The notes below the pieces were generated by a model. It had not been told where the DNA came from and did not search any database. It saw only the letters and a list, made by a program, of their open reading frames with translations. Shown one piece after another: positions 8,519 to 15,354 of a DNA stretch of 26,324 bases. The position numbers and the translations under genes are program-made. The DNA is from Ruminococcus sp. Lineage in GTDB: Bacteria > Bacillota_A > Clostridia > Oscillospirales > Acutalibacteraceae. Numbering within the stretch: the stretch's first letter is position 1; each line of letters begins with the position of its first letter. The DNA is taken from contig JAFUPE010000026.1 of NCBI GenBank assembly GCA_017481395.1, forward strand, positions 1 to 26,324, read 5' to 3'.

Positions 8519-9775
8519 ATGGAAAATTCACTATTGATTATATTAGCTGTAATGCAAGTAGTTCTGCTTGCGGTTACAATAGTTCTTATAATAATTAACT
8601 CTAAAAAAAAGTCAGATGGCAGTGATTTGCGAAATCAGATTCGAGAAGACGCAAAAGCTGACGCCGCTATTTTACGTCAGGAGCTTGCAATCTCTACTCA
8701 GGCTTCTATAAAGAATATGGGCGAAATGATTAACACAAGCCAAAGCCAGAATATGGCAAGCCTTGAAAACCGTTTCAAGACCTTTTCTTTGGAAAACGAG
8801 CAAAAGCTTGACAACATCCGTAAAACTGTTTCTACACAGCTTTCTTACATTCAAGAGGACAACAATAAAAAGCTCGACGAAATGCGTAAAACCGTTGACG
8901 AAAAGCTTCAGAAAACCTTAGAAAGCACTATGCAGCAGTCCTTCGGACTTGTAAACGAGCGACTCGAACAAGTTTACAAGGGTCTTGGCGAAATGCAGAA
9001 CTTAGCCGTTGGCGTTGGCGACCTTAAAAAGGTGCTTTCAAATGTAAAGACAAGGGGCATTTTAGGCGAAATACAGCTTGGTGCTATTCTTAAGGAAATC
9101 TTAGCTTCTGAGCAATACGAAGAAAACGTGGTTACCAAGTCAAAGGGTGCCGAGCGAGTTGAGTTTGCCGTTAAGCTTCCCGCCGAGGACGATGGCTTTA
9201 TCTATCTGCCTATTGACTCAAAGTTCCCTGCCGATACCTATATGGCTTTGCAGAATGCCTACGAAAGTGCAGACGCGGCGGCTGTTGATGCGGCGGCAAA
9301 GCTTCTTTTGACAACTCTAAAAAAGGAAGCCAAAGACATTCACGATAAGTACATAGAGCCCCCCTACACCACCGAATTCGCCATTATGTTTTTGCCTACC
9401 GAGGGACTTTATTGTGAAGCTGTAAACCGCGGTATGATTGAGATTTTACAGCGAGAATACAAGGTAAACCTTGCAGGTCCCAGCACCATGGCGGCACTTT
9501 TAAACTCTCTGCAAATGGGCTTTAAAACTTTGGCAGTTCAGAAACGCAGTGCAGAAGTATGGAAAGTTCTTGGCTCGGTTAAAAACGAGTTTGAAAAATT
9601 CGGTGAAGTTATCGACGCCACCCAAAAACGCCTTGAGCAGGCAAACGCCGAGCTTGATAAGCTGGTAGGTGTCCGTACCCGTGCAATCAACCGCCACCTT
9701 AAAGCGGTAGAAACCAATAATATTCCTATAGAGACATTCTCAGTAAATATGCCGCTTTTAGGAGATGAAGATTAA
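8519..9775 (+). CDS. rmuC: DNA recombination protein RmuC
   Basis: RmuC family, 418 residues; in Escherichia coli the protein limits inversions between short repeats and contains a nuclease-like fold, but its biochemistry is poorly known. The N-terminus is a single membrane anchor (LLIILAVMQVVLLAVTIVLI), followed by a long charged coiled coil (about residues 35-160) with two similar DEMRKTV/DNIRKTV words. The RmuC core starts at about GVGDLKKVLSNVKTRGILGE and includes YLPIDSKFPADTY and FAIMFLPTEGLY. The end is NRHLKAVE and a short tail. The length is typical. Own promoter at 8461-8490; a hairpin terminator follows directly. Confidence 0.92.
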   Translation: MENSLLIILAVMQVVLLAVTIVLIIINSKKKSDGSDLRNQIREDAKADAAILRQELAISTQASIKNMGEMINTSQSQNMASLENRFKTFSLENEQKLDNIRKTVSTQLSYIQEDNNKKLDEMRKTVDEKLQKTLESTMQQSFGLVNERLEQVYKGLGEMQNLAVGVGDLKKVLSNVKTRGILGEIQLGAILKEILASEQYEENVVTKSKGAERVEFAVKLPAEDDGFIYLPIDSKFPADTYMALQNAYESADAAAVDAAAKLLLTTLKKEAKDIHDKYIEPPYTTEFAIMFLPTEGLYCEAVNRGMIEILQREYKVNLAGPSTMAALLNSLQMGFKTLAVQKRSAEVWKVLGSVKNEFEKFGEVIDATQKRLEQANAELDKLVGVRTRAINRHLKAVETNNIPIETFSVNMPLLGDED

Positions 9776-9781
9776 AAATGA

Positions 9782-9813
9782 AAGCCTCACCACAAAGGTG
9801 AGGCTTAGTTTTA
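9782..9813. terminator. Bidirectional intrinsic terminator between rmuC and the radical SAM gene
   Basis: A 10-bp stem (9782-9791 with 9797-9806) with loop ACAAA is followed by AGTTTTATTTT on the + side and by a T-rich tail on the - side. It lies between convergent genes. Confidence 0.87.
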
Positions 9814-10647
9814 TTTTACAAACCTTTTTGCATAACCGCATCTGCGGCAAAGGTCTTCCGTAACATCTCGGGTCTGAAAGGATTTTTTGAGATTTTCGGC
9901 ACGGTCACTCTTAAGTATTTCTTCAAGGTTACTTTCAAAAATGTTGCCCAGATTAATGGTACCTTCTGCATCTAAGCAACAAGGCACAACCGTGCCGTCA
10001 CATAGCACACCTATCTGGTCACGAAGTCCGTAGCAGGAATGATTTGCACCTATATCTTCAGCATTAATATCGGGCCAGTCAAAAAGCTCGCCCCACTCTA
10101 AGAATACGTACTCACAGAGCTTGTATCCTGAATATTGCTCCTGCCAATCACCCCCAAAAGCTTTATGCATTTTATCTAATATATCATTATTAAGGCTATC
10201 AAAACCGCCTTTGTTCCAAAGCCGCATTACGGCAATCTTTTTGTTTTCGGCCGCCTTTTTGCAAAAGCCAAAGCACATATCAAGGTAATCGTCAAGGCTC
10301 ATTCCTATGGAATTGACCTCGTAAGAATGCAGAGAAATGCTGACCTTCCTCAAAGCTTTTGCACTTAAAAGCACATCTTCCCTGTCACCCAGCAAAGTGC
10401 CGTTGGTGGTAAGGTTGACCTTAAAGCCCAGTTCTTCCGAAATTTCAAAAAACTCAGCCAAATCGGGGTGCAAAAGCGGTTCGCCCAGAAGGTGAAAATA
10501 TAGAAAATCCGCAAAGCTTTTAAGCTTAGTTGCGGCAATTTTAAATTCTTCTATAGAAATAAACTTTGGCTCACGTATTGTCCCATGGCAAAAACTGCAA
10601 CTCAGGTTACATACATTTGTAATTTCAAGATAGGCTTTGTTCGGCAT
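9811..10647 (-). CDS. Radical SAM protein with SPASM-like C-terminus
   Basis: Predicted radical S-adenosylmethionine enzyme, 278 residues. The [4Fe-4S] motif CNLSCSFC provides Cys13, Cys17 and Cys20, close to the start as in SPASM-type enzymes. The middle has HLLGEPLLHPDLAEFFE and NLTTNGTLL, usual for the radical SAM barrel. The C-terminus has several Cys in a SPASM-like layout: SCYGLRDQIGVLCDGTVVPCCLDAEG split as C-x-G, LCDG, PCC, and LCRRCGYAKRF at the end. These probably bind auxiliary clusters. The substrate is unknown: no small precursor peptide gene is visible nearby. Its start is 2 bases after the stop of the short pyrophosphatase gene, so they are likely co-transcribed. Confidence 0.85.
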   Translation of the reverse strand: MPNKAYLEITNVCNLSCSFCHGTIREPKFISIEEFKIAATKLKSFADFLYFHLLGEPLLHPDLAEFFEISEELGFKVNLTTNGTLLGDREDVLLSAKALRKVSISLHSYEVNSIGMSLDDYLDMCFGFCKKAAENKKIAVMRLWNKGGFDSLNNDILDKMHKAFGGDWQEQYSGYKLCEYVFLEWGELFDWPDINAEDIGANHSCYGLRDQIGVLCDGTVVPCCLDAEGTINLGNIFESNLEEILKSDRAENLKKSFQTRDVTEDLCRRCGYAKRFVK

Positions 10648-10649
10648 TT

Positions 10650-10997
10650 TCAGACCTCTGTAATAATCCTTGAATCAAAGTACTGCTCCTGAAAGCTTAT
10701 GAAGCTTTCAATCTCTTCTTTTGTAAACTCTGCCCCAACAGGTGCGGCTACCAGCTTATTCTCATTGTCGTCAAGTCTTACGACTACCGCAATTATCCGA
10801 CACACAAAATCTCTTACAGGTACAGAAACGCCCAAAAGATAAACGTCAATCTCTTCACCATCACCGCTTACAGTGTTTGGAATATATCCGTAATTCACAG
10901 GATACACAATATCACTGTCATTGGGATGAACAGAGCCTAAAGGTCTGTCGATAACAATATAAACTTCTTTTCCTAAATATTCTTTTAAATCAGACAT
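10650..10997 (-). CDS. Short, divergent inorganic-pyrophosphatase-like protein
   Basis: A 115-residue paralogue of family I pyrophosphatase. It keeps DRPLGSVHP, YPVNYGYIP and KLVAAP, but the usual DxDPxD metal signature reads DGEEID, and the second acidic loop (DDNENK) also seems to carry Glu where Asp is usual. The C-terminus is FTKEEIESFISFQEQYFDSR. I recall this short form as a recurrent clostridial family, so pyrophosphatase activity is possible but unproven, and another phosphate-ester substrate cannot be excluded. ATG 10997 is taken as start (AGGTG 6 bases upstream); the open frame continues to 11105, but that part crosses the terminator and the upstream gene. A terminator lies just before it. 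Confidence 0.75.
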   Translation of the reverse strand: MSDLKEYLGKEVYIVIDRPLGSVHPNDSDIVYPVNYGYIPNTVSGDGEEIDVYLLGVSVPVRDFVCRIIAVVVRLDDNENKLVAAPVGAEFTKEEIESFISFQEQYFDSRIITEV

Positions 10998-11008
10998 CGC
11001 ACACCTAC

Positions 11009-11033
11009 AAAAACAGCCCGAAAAAATCGGGCT
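11009..11033 (-). terminator. Intrinsic terminator between the two pyrophosphatase genes
   Basis: On the - strand AGCCCGA-TTTTT-TCGGGCT (11033-11015) is followed by G and a T5 run (11013-11009). It lies after the full-length pyrophosphatase stop and only 11 bases before the ATG of the short paralogue. Any expression of the short gene from the upstream promoter must read through it. Confidence 0.78.
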
Positions 11034-11049
11034 TTGGTTTTTATTTGAA

Positions 11050-11586
11050 TCAGCCTCCGCAGAAGCACTTTTTATAATTCTCAATAGCAGAATTGATAAC
11101 CTCAATGGCTGCGTCTCTGCCTCTTACAGAGTCAACCTTTGTATCCTTACCCTCAAGGTTTTTGTAAACCGAGAAGAAATGAGTCATCTCCTGGAATACG
11201 TGCTGAGGAAGCTCGTTTATCTCTTTGTACATATTGTAATTTGGGTCGCCAAAAGGAATTGCAATAATCTTTTCGTCGTGAGCACCATTGTCCACCATAT
11301 CAATAACACCGATTGGATAGGCATGCACAAGGGTAAAAGGCTTAATAGACTCTGCACAAATCACAAGAACGTCAAGAGGGTCCTTATCATCACCATAGGT
11401 ACGTGGAATAAACCCGTAATTCGCAGGATAATGGGTAGATGTATAAAGTATACGGTCAAGCATTAAAAGGCCTGTTTCTTTATCAAGCTCATATTTATTT
11501 TTACTTCCCTTTGCGATTTCAATAACCGCCATAAAATCCTCGGCAAAAATACGTTCCTCGGATATATCATGCCATATATTATTCAT
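11050..11586 (-). CDS. ppa: Inorganic pyrophosphatase, family I
   Basis: Soluble inorganic diphosphatase, 178 residues: hydrolyses pyrophosphate to two phosphates and pulls biosynthetic reactions forward. Visible motifs are KGSKNKYELDKETGLLMLDR, the YPANYGFIPRTYGDDKDPLDVL stretch containing the metal signature DKDPLD, and DNGAHDEKIIAIP with the paired Asp and Lys. The length agrees with the family. ATG 11586 is chosen because GAGGTG (11593-11598) is 6 bases upstream; a GTG at 11595 would fall inside that ribosome binding site. The protein ends CFCGG. The promoter is at 11619-11647. Confidence 0.94.
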   Translation of the reverse strand: MNNIWHDISEERIFAEDFMAVIEIAKGSKNKYELDKETGLLMLDRILYTSTHYPANYGFIPRTYGDDKDPLDVLVICAESIKPFTLVHAYPIGVIDMVDNGAHDEKIIAIPFGDPNYNMYKEINELPQHVFQEMTHFFSVYKNLEGKDTKVDSVRGRDAAIEVINSAIENYKKCFCGG

Positions 11587-11618
11587 ATTTGTCACCTCAA
11601 GACATATTCAGTTAATCT

Positions 11619-11647
11619 ATTCTACCACAGCATATATTAAAAATCAA
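11619..11647 (-). promoter_or_regulatory. Promoter for ppa and downstream genes
   Basis: On the - strand TTGATT (11642-11647), a 17-base spacer and TAGAAT (11619-11624), with the ppa ATG about 35 bases further on. It is divergent to the guaA promoter. Confidence 0.68.
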
Positions 11648-11702
11648 CAAAAATTGCAGAGCATAAATAGCGAAAAACTCCGAATTTTCTCACAAAAAAA
11701 CA

Positions 11703-11755
11703 TTGCAAAGCGAGAAAAATTATTTTATAATATTTTTTATAATTCGGTTTATAAT
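11703..11755 (+). promoter_or_regulatory. guaA promoter with three TATAAT boxes at 12-bp steps
   Basis: TTGCAA (11703-11708), a 17-base spacer and TATAAT (11726-11731) form a good promoter. Two more perfect TATAAT hexamers follow at 11738-11743 and 11750-11755, each exactly 12 bases on. Only the first has a plausible -35 element at the right distance. A GAGAAAA/TTTTCTC inverted repeat (11685-11691 and 11712-11718) flanks the -35. Confidence 0.65.
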
Positions 11756-11774
11756 TTACTGTGAGGTGTTTTAT

Positions 11775-12776
11775 ATGGATAACAACAAAAGACCCGAAAC
11801 AATGCAGCGCATTACTACAAAAGAGCTTGCAGATGCGTTTATCGCTGAGCAGGTTGAAGCAGTAAGGGCTCAGGTTGGCGACAAAAAGGTGCTTTTAGCT
11901 CTTTCAGGCGGCGTTGACTCTTCTGTAGTAGCAGCTCTGCTGATTAAGGCTATCGGCAAACAGCTTGTGTGTGTACATGTTAACCATGGTCTTATGCGTA
12001 AAGGCGAAAGCGAAGCAGTTATCGAAATGTTTGGTAACGAGCTTGATGCTAACCTTGTTTATGTTGATGCAACCGACCGTTTTCTTGACCTTCTTGCAGG
12101 TGTTGCTGACCCCGAAAAGAAGAGAAAGATTATCGGCGCTGAGTTTATTAATGTTTTTGCTGACGAAGCAAGAAAATTAGAGGGCATCGAGTTCCTTGCA
12201 CAGGGCACAATCTATCCCGATATCTTAGAGAGCATTAAAGCTGCCGAAGGCAAAAAGGCAGTTAAGTCGCACCACAATGTCGGTGGTTTGCCCGAGGACC
12301 TTAACTTTGAGCTTGTAGAGCCTATCAAGCTTCTCTTCAAGGATGAAGTAAGAGTAGTAGGTGAGGCTTTAGGTCTTCCTCACGCAATGGTTTACCGTCA
12401 GCCCTTCCCTGGTCCGGGCCTTGGCGTAAGATGCTTAGGTGCAATTACAAGAGACCGACTCAACGCATTAAGAGAAGCCGACGCAATCCTTCGCGAGGAA
12501 TTTGCAAATGCAGGCTTAGAAGGCAAGGTTTGGCAGTACTTTATTGCTGTGCCCGATATCAAGAGCGTTGGCGTTAAGAATGAAAGCCGCTACGAGGGTT
12601 GGCCTGCTATTATCCGTGCCGTTAACACCACAGATGCCATGAGTGCAACTATCGAAGAAATCGACTATGCACTCCTTCACAAAATCACAAGCAGAATTAC
12701 AAGCGAGGTAGAGGGCATCAACCGCGTGCTCTATGACCTTACCCCCAAGCCCATCGGCACTATTGAGTGGGAATAA
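11775..12776 (+). CDS. guaA: GMP synthase, ATP-pyrophosphatase subunit only (no glutaminase domain)
   Basis: Converts XMP to GMP: adenylates XMP and aminates it. This protein has 333 residues and begins directly before the ATP-pyrophosphatase domain. The P-loop ALSGGVDSSV is at residues 42-51. Other family marks are GTIYPDILES, KSHHNVGGLPEDL, LLFKDEVRVVGEALGLP, RQPFPGPGLGVRCLG and the C-terminal KPIGTIEWE. The ~190-residue glutamine amidotransferase domain normally fused in bacteria is absent, and no Cys-His-Glu glutaminase gene lies in the window, so this resembles the archaeal two-subunit arrangement or an ammonia-dependent enzyme. ATG 11775 has GAGGTG 6 bases upstream; the open frame back to 11703 covers the promoter. 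Confidence 0.9.
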   Translation: MDNNKRPETMQRITTKELADAFIAEQVEAVRAQVGDKKVLLALSGGVDSSVVAALLIKAIGKQLVCVHVNHGLMRKGESEAVIEMFGNELDANLVYVDATDRFLDLLAGVADPEKKRKIIGAEFINVFADEARKLEGIEFLAQGTIYPDILESIKAAEGKKAVKSHHNVGGLPEDLNFELVEPIKLLFKDEVRVVGEALGLPHAMVYRQPFPGPGLGVRCLGAITRDRLNALREADAILREEFANAGLEGKVWQYFIAVPDIKSVGVKNESRYEGWPAIIRAVNTTDAMSATIEEIDYALLHKITSRITSEVEGINRVLYDLTPKPIGTIEWE

Positions 12777-12795
12777 TAATTTTTGTATTTCAATC

Positions 12796-12835
12796 AAACA
12801 GGCTGTCTTGCGAACAAAAGCAAGACAGCCTGTTT
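12796..12835. terminator. Strong hairpin between guaA and the convergent unknown gene
   Basis: A 16-bp perfect stem (12796-12811 with 12820-12835) with an 8-base loop. Each 3' arm ends in GTTT, but there is no long U-tract on either side, so termination may be less complete than the stem suggests. Confidence 0.75.
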
Positions 12836-12848
12836 ATATGTATGCATA

Positions 12849-13370
12849 TTAAATTTCGGACAGCTTTACCACTGACAACAAAAATTCTGCAGGAACTTCA
12901 TATGTTAGATAAACCGAGCCGGCTTCAGCCGGTTCATTTTTTATCCAGCACCCCACACTGCTGTCATTGGTAAAAAAAGGATACCCCTTACTGTACATTT
13001 TCGAGATGTCAATTTTTATAATCACAGGGTCATCTTTTAGAGATGAAAAATATTCTATGTATTCCTTTGATGCCGCTAAAAACACAACAGAAGTCCGGCG
13101 GTTGAATATACCATTTTCAAATACACCTTCGGCATTTGTTTTTTCTGTAATATGATACAAAAAAGCAGGAATATTTTGTGTTTGAGTATAAACCATAGGC
13201 ATATATCGCACCAAATAAAAATACGACTTAACATTTAGCATAAACTGATATTTATAAAAGGGAATGTTACGATTTTCCATGAATAATCGAGATGACCTGA
13301 CAACAGATATAAATCTTTTACCTGAGGGCAAACGGTCTTTTATTCCTTGAATAAAAACTTTAAATGTCAT
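12849..13370 (-). CDS. Unknown protein, possible ADP-ribosyltransferase/KptA-like fold
   Basis: A protein of 173 residues that I do not recognise with certainty. The C-terminal 105 residues carry a pattern reminiscent of small ADP-ribosyltransferase-fold proteins (KptA, DarT and DUF952 type): AFLYHIT with His73, then a G-containing helix end (ENGIF), the strand VVFLAAS, the strand VIIKIDIS, and a final VYLTYEVPAEFL with Glu162. The N-terminal 65 residues are basic and aromatic-rich, with no clear family. Start ATG 13370 has AAGGGGTG upstream. It is transcribed alone, convergent to guaA; no antitoxin-like or partner gene adjoins it. The gene itself looks intact. The fold call is a guess by pattern. 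Confidence 0.6.
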   Translation of the reverse strand: MTFKVFIQGIKDRLPSGKRFISVVRSSRLFMENRNIPFYKYQFMLNVKSYFYLVRYMPMVYTQTQNIPAFLYHITEKTNAEGVFENGIFNRRTSVVFLAASKEYIEYFSSLKDDPVIIKIDISKMYSKGYPFFTNDSSVGCWIKNEPAEAGSVYLTYEVPAEFLLSVVKLSEI

Positions 13371-13452
13371 TTCTTCACCCCTTGGTAACCTATTTTTATA
13401 ATTATATCATTATTAATACTTCTTTTCAATACGTCTGTCGGTCTTACTCACA

Positions 13453-13481
13453 TTGCAACTATGCTAATACTATGGTACAAT
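13453..13481 (+). promoter_or_regulatory. Promoter for the SanA-like gene
   Basis: TTGCAA (13453-13458), a 17-base spacer and TACAAT (13476-13481). It places transcription start near 13488 and so excludes the in-frame ATG at 13461 as the true start. Confidence 0.68.
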
Positions 13482-13502
13482 AAAGACGAAAGGAATGGTA
13501 TT

Positions 13503-14204
13503 ATGAAACATAAAGGTAAAGCAAAGCAAAAAAGAAAAATTATCAAAACTATTATTGTATCACTTCTGATACTTGCGGTACTGTGCGTTGGCGGAGTATT
13601 CGGTATCAACGCTTACGTTAAGGGAGTCGGCAAAAAGCTTGTTGTTACTCCCGAGGACGCAACCGAGCTTAAAAGCGTTGACTGCATTCTCGTTTTAGGT
13701 TGCGGTGTAAGAGACGACGGCACACCCTCTGATATGCTGAGAGACAGATTAGAGCGAAGCATTGAGCTTTATTTTTCGGGCGTTGCACCAAAGCTGTTGA
13801 TGAGTGGCGATCATGGCAGAGTAGAATACGACGAAGTAAACATTATGAAGCAGTACGCCATAGACAAGGGCGTGCCTTCTGAAGATATTTTTATGGACCA
13901 TGCTGGTTTTTCAACATACGAAAGCATATATAGAGCAAAAGAAATATTTATGGTCGAAAGCAGGGTTATTGTTACTCAGGACTACCACCTCTACCGTGCT
14001 CTTTTCCTTGCCGATAGATTCGGACTTACCGCCCGAGGTGTCGCCTGCGACTATCACATCTACGCAGGGCAAAAAATGCGTGATGCAAGAGAAATCCTTG
14101 CCCGAAATAAGGACTTTTTCACCTCAATTTTCAAGCCTTACCCCACCTACTTAGGTGAAGCAATCCCCGTAAACGGCGATGGCAATCTTACTAACGACCG
14201 ATAA
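13503..14204 (+). CDS. SanA/YdcF-like DUF218 membrane-anchored protein
   Basis: A 233-residue protein of the DUF218 family; E. coli SanA, of similar length, affects the envelope barrier, but the reaction is unknown. A basic N-terminus precedes one membrane span (IIKTIIVSLLILAVLCVGGV), so the domain faces outside. DUF218 marks: DCILVLGCGVRDDGTPSDML, RLERSIELYFSG, KLLMSGDHG, and the later VIVTQDYHLYRALFLADRFG. ATG 13503 has AAAGGA upstream and follows the promoter at 13453; the frame's earlier ATG at 13461 lies inside that promoter. It is monocistronic, ended by a hairpin at 14214. Confidence 0.86.
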   Translation: MKHKGKAKQKRKIIKTIIVSLLILAVLCVGGVFGINAYVKGVGKKLVVTPEDATELKSVDCILVLGCGVRDDGTPSDMLRDRLERSIELYFSGVAPKLLMSGDHGRVEYDEVNIMKQYAIDKGVPSEDIFMDHAGFSTYESIYRAKEIFMVESRVIVTQDYHLYRALFLADRFGLTARGVACDYHIYAGQKMRDAREILARNKDFFTSIFKPYPTYLGEAIPVNGDGNLTNDR

Positions 14205-14213
14205 ATATATAGA

Positions 14214-14246
14214 AAAAGCTGACAGCACAAAAAACTGTCAGCTTTT
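14214..14246 (+). terminator. Intrinsic terminator after the SanA-like gene
   Basis: A 12-bp stem (14214-14225 with 14235-14246) with a 9-base loop; the 3' arm ends in TTTT. Confidence 0.85.
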
Positions 14247-14253
14247 ATTGCTA

Positions 14254-14282
14254 TTGAAAAGTTATGCTCTCTGTGCTAAAAT
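14254..14282 (+). promoter_or_regulatory. Promoter for azlC-azlD-threonine aldolase
   Basis: TTGAAA (14254-14259), a 17-base spacer and TAAAAT (14277-14282), 37 bases before the azlC ATG and immediately after the preceding terminator. Confidence 0.72.
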
Positions 14283-14318
14283 GTACTGAGATTTTTTATA
14301 AAGTAAGGTAATATTGGG

Positions 14319-15020
14319 ATGAAAGATTTTAAGAAGGGGCTTAAGGCAGGTATACCTGTAGGACTCGGGTATCTGTCAGTGTCCTTTGCTTTTGGAATTA
14401 TGGCTGTAAGCCTTGGCTTTAAATGGTGGCAGGCGGTGCTTATTTCTATGACTAACCTTACCTCAGCGGGTCAGCTTGCTGGCATAGAAATTATGATAAA
14501 CCCTGCTCAGTACATAGATATGCTTTTAAGCCAGATTACAATAAACATTCGCTACTCATTTATGTCGGTATCTCTTTCGCAGAAGGTAACAACGCAGTTT
14601 AGCGGTATTAAAAGGTGGATTTTAGGCTTTTTCATGACCGATGAAATCTTTGCCGTTGCCGCAAATGAAAAGGAAGTAAGCGTTAAGTTCTTTTCGGGGC
14701 TTACGGTTTTCCCCTACCTCGGCTGGGCAATGGGTACTCTTTTAGGAAGTGTGCTGGGCAATGTTCTTTCTGCTGTAATTATGAACGCCCTCTGTCTTGC
14801 AATTTACGGAATGTTTGTGGCTATTGTTGCACCTAAAGCTAAAGAGTCGCTCAGCTTGCTTTTGGTAGTAGGCATAGCAATTGCTCTTAGCTGTGCTTTT
14901 TATTATCTGCCATTCTTAAGCACTGTATCAAGCGGACTTGCGATTTGCATTTGTGCCATTGCTGCCGCGATTTTCGGTGCAATAGCTTTCCCCGTAAAGG
15001 AGGAAAACACAAATGGATAA
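14319..15020 (+). CDS. azlC: AzlC-family amino-acid exporter, large subunit
   Basis: Large membrane subunit of the AzlCD exporter, 233 residues, known in Bacillus for export of branched-chain amino acid analogues. Family marks are GIPVGLGYLSVSFAFGI at the start, the NLTSAGQLAG segment (residues about 46-55), INIRYSFMSVSLSQK and FFMTDEIFAV. Several hydrophobic spans follow. The ATG has a modest AAGG 10 bases upstream. It overlaps azlD by 8 bases, the usual coupling for this pair. Confidence 0.9.
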   Translation: MKDFKKGLKAGIPVGLGYLSVSFAFGIMAVSLGFKWWQAVLISMTNLTSAGQLAGIEIMINPAQYIDMLLSQITINIRYSFMSVSLSQKVTTQFSGIKRWILGFFMTDEIFAVAANEKEVSVKFFSGLTVFPYLGWAMGTLLGSVLGNVLSAVIMNALCLAIYGMFVAIVAPKAKESLSLLLVVGIAIALSCAFYYLPFLSTVSSGLAICICAIAAAIFGAIAFPVKEENTNG

Positions 15021-15333
15021 CAAAAGCTTTTTTATCTACCTGCTTATTATGGCAGGTTCCACGTATTTAATCAGAGCTGTTCCGTTTGCGGCAATAAGTA
15101 AGAAAATCGAAAACAAATTTATCCGTTCTTTTCTTTACTACATCCCCTACACAGTGCTTTCTGCTATGACATTTCCTGCGGCACTTTACGCCACAGGCAA
15201 TATTTACGCCGCCGCTTTTGGACTTTTGGTGGCAATACTTTTTGCTATTAAAGGCAAAGGGCTTACGGTTGTTGCCGTCGCCGCCACAATAACTGTTCTC
15301 GTTGTAGAAATTTTTATGACATATATAATATAA
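15013..15333 (+). CDS. azlD: AzlD-family amino-acid exporter, small subunit
   Basis: Small membrane partner of AzlC, 106 residues with about four hydrophobic segments. The start region (YLLIMAGSTYLIRAVPFAA) with the Tyr-Leu-Ile-Arg-Ala-Val-Pro motif is typical of AzlD. GGAGG lies 8 bases before ATG 15013 within the end of azlC, and the genes overlap. The threonine aldolase gene follows after 21 bases. Confidence 0.88.
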   Translation: MDNKSFFIYLLIMAGSTYLIRAVPFAAISKKIENKFIRSFLYYIPYTVLSAMTFPAALYATGNIYAAAFGLLVAILFAIKGKGLTVVAVAATITVLVVEIFMTYII

Positions 15334-15354
15334 ATTGTGAAAGGATGTATTTGA

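Noticed and set aside
11587..11774. A possible purine riboswitch upstream of guaA
   Set aside because: I see no purine-aptamer core or paired P1-P3 helices. The region is accounted for by two promoters and AT-rich spacer.
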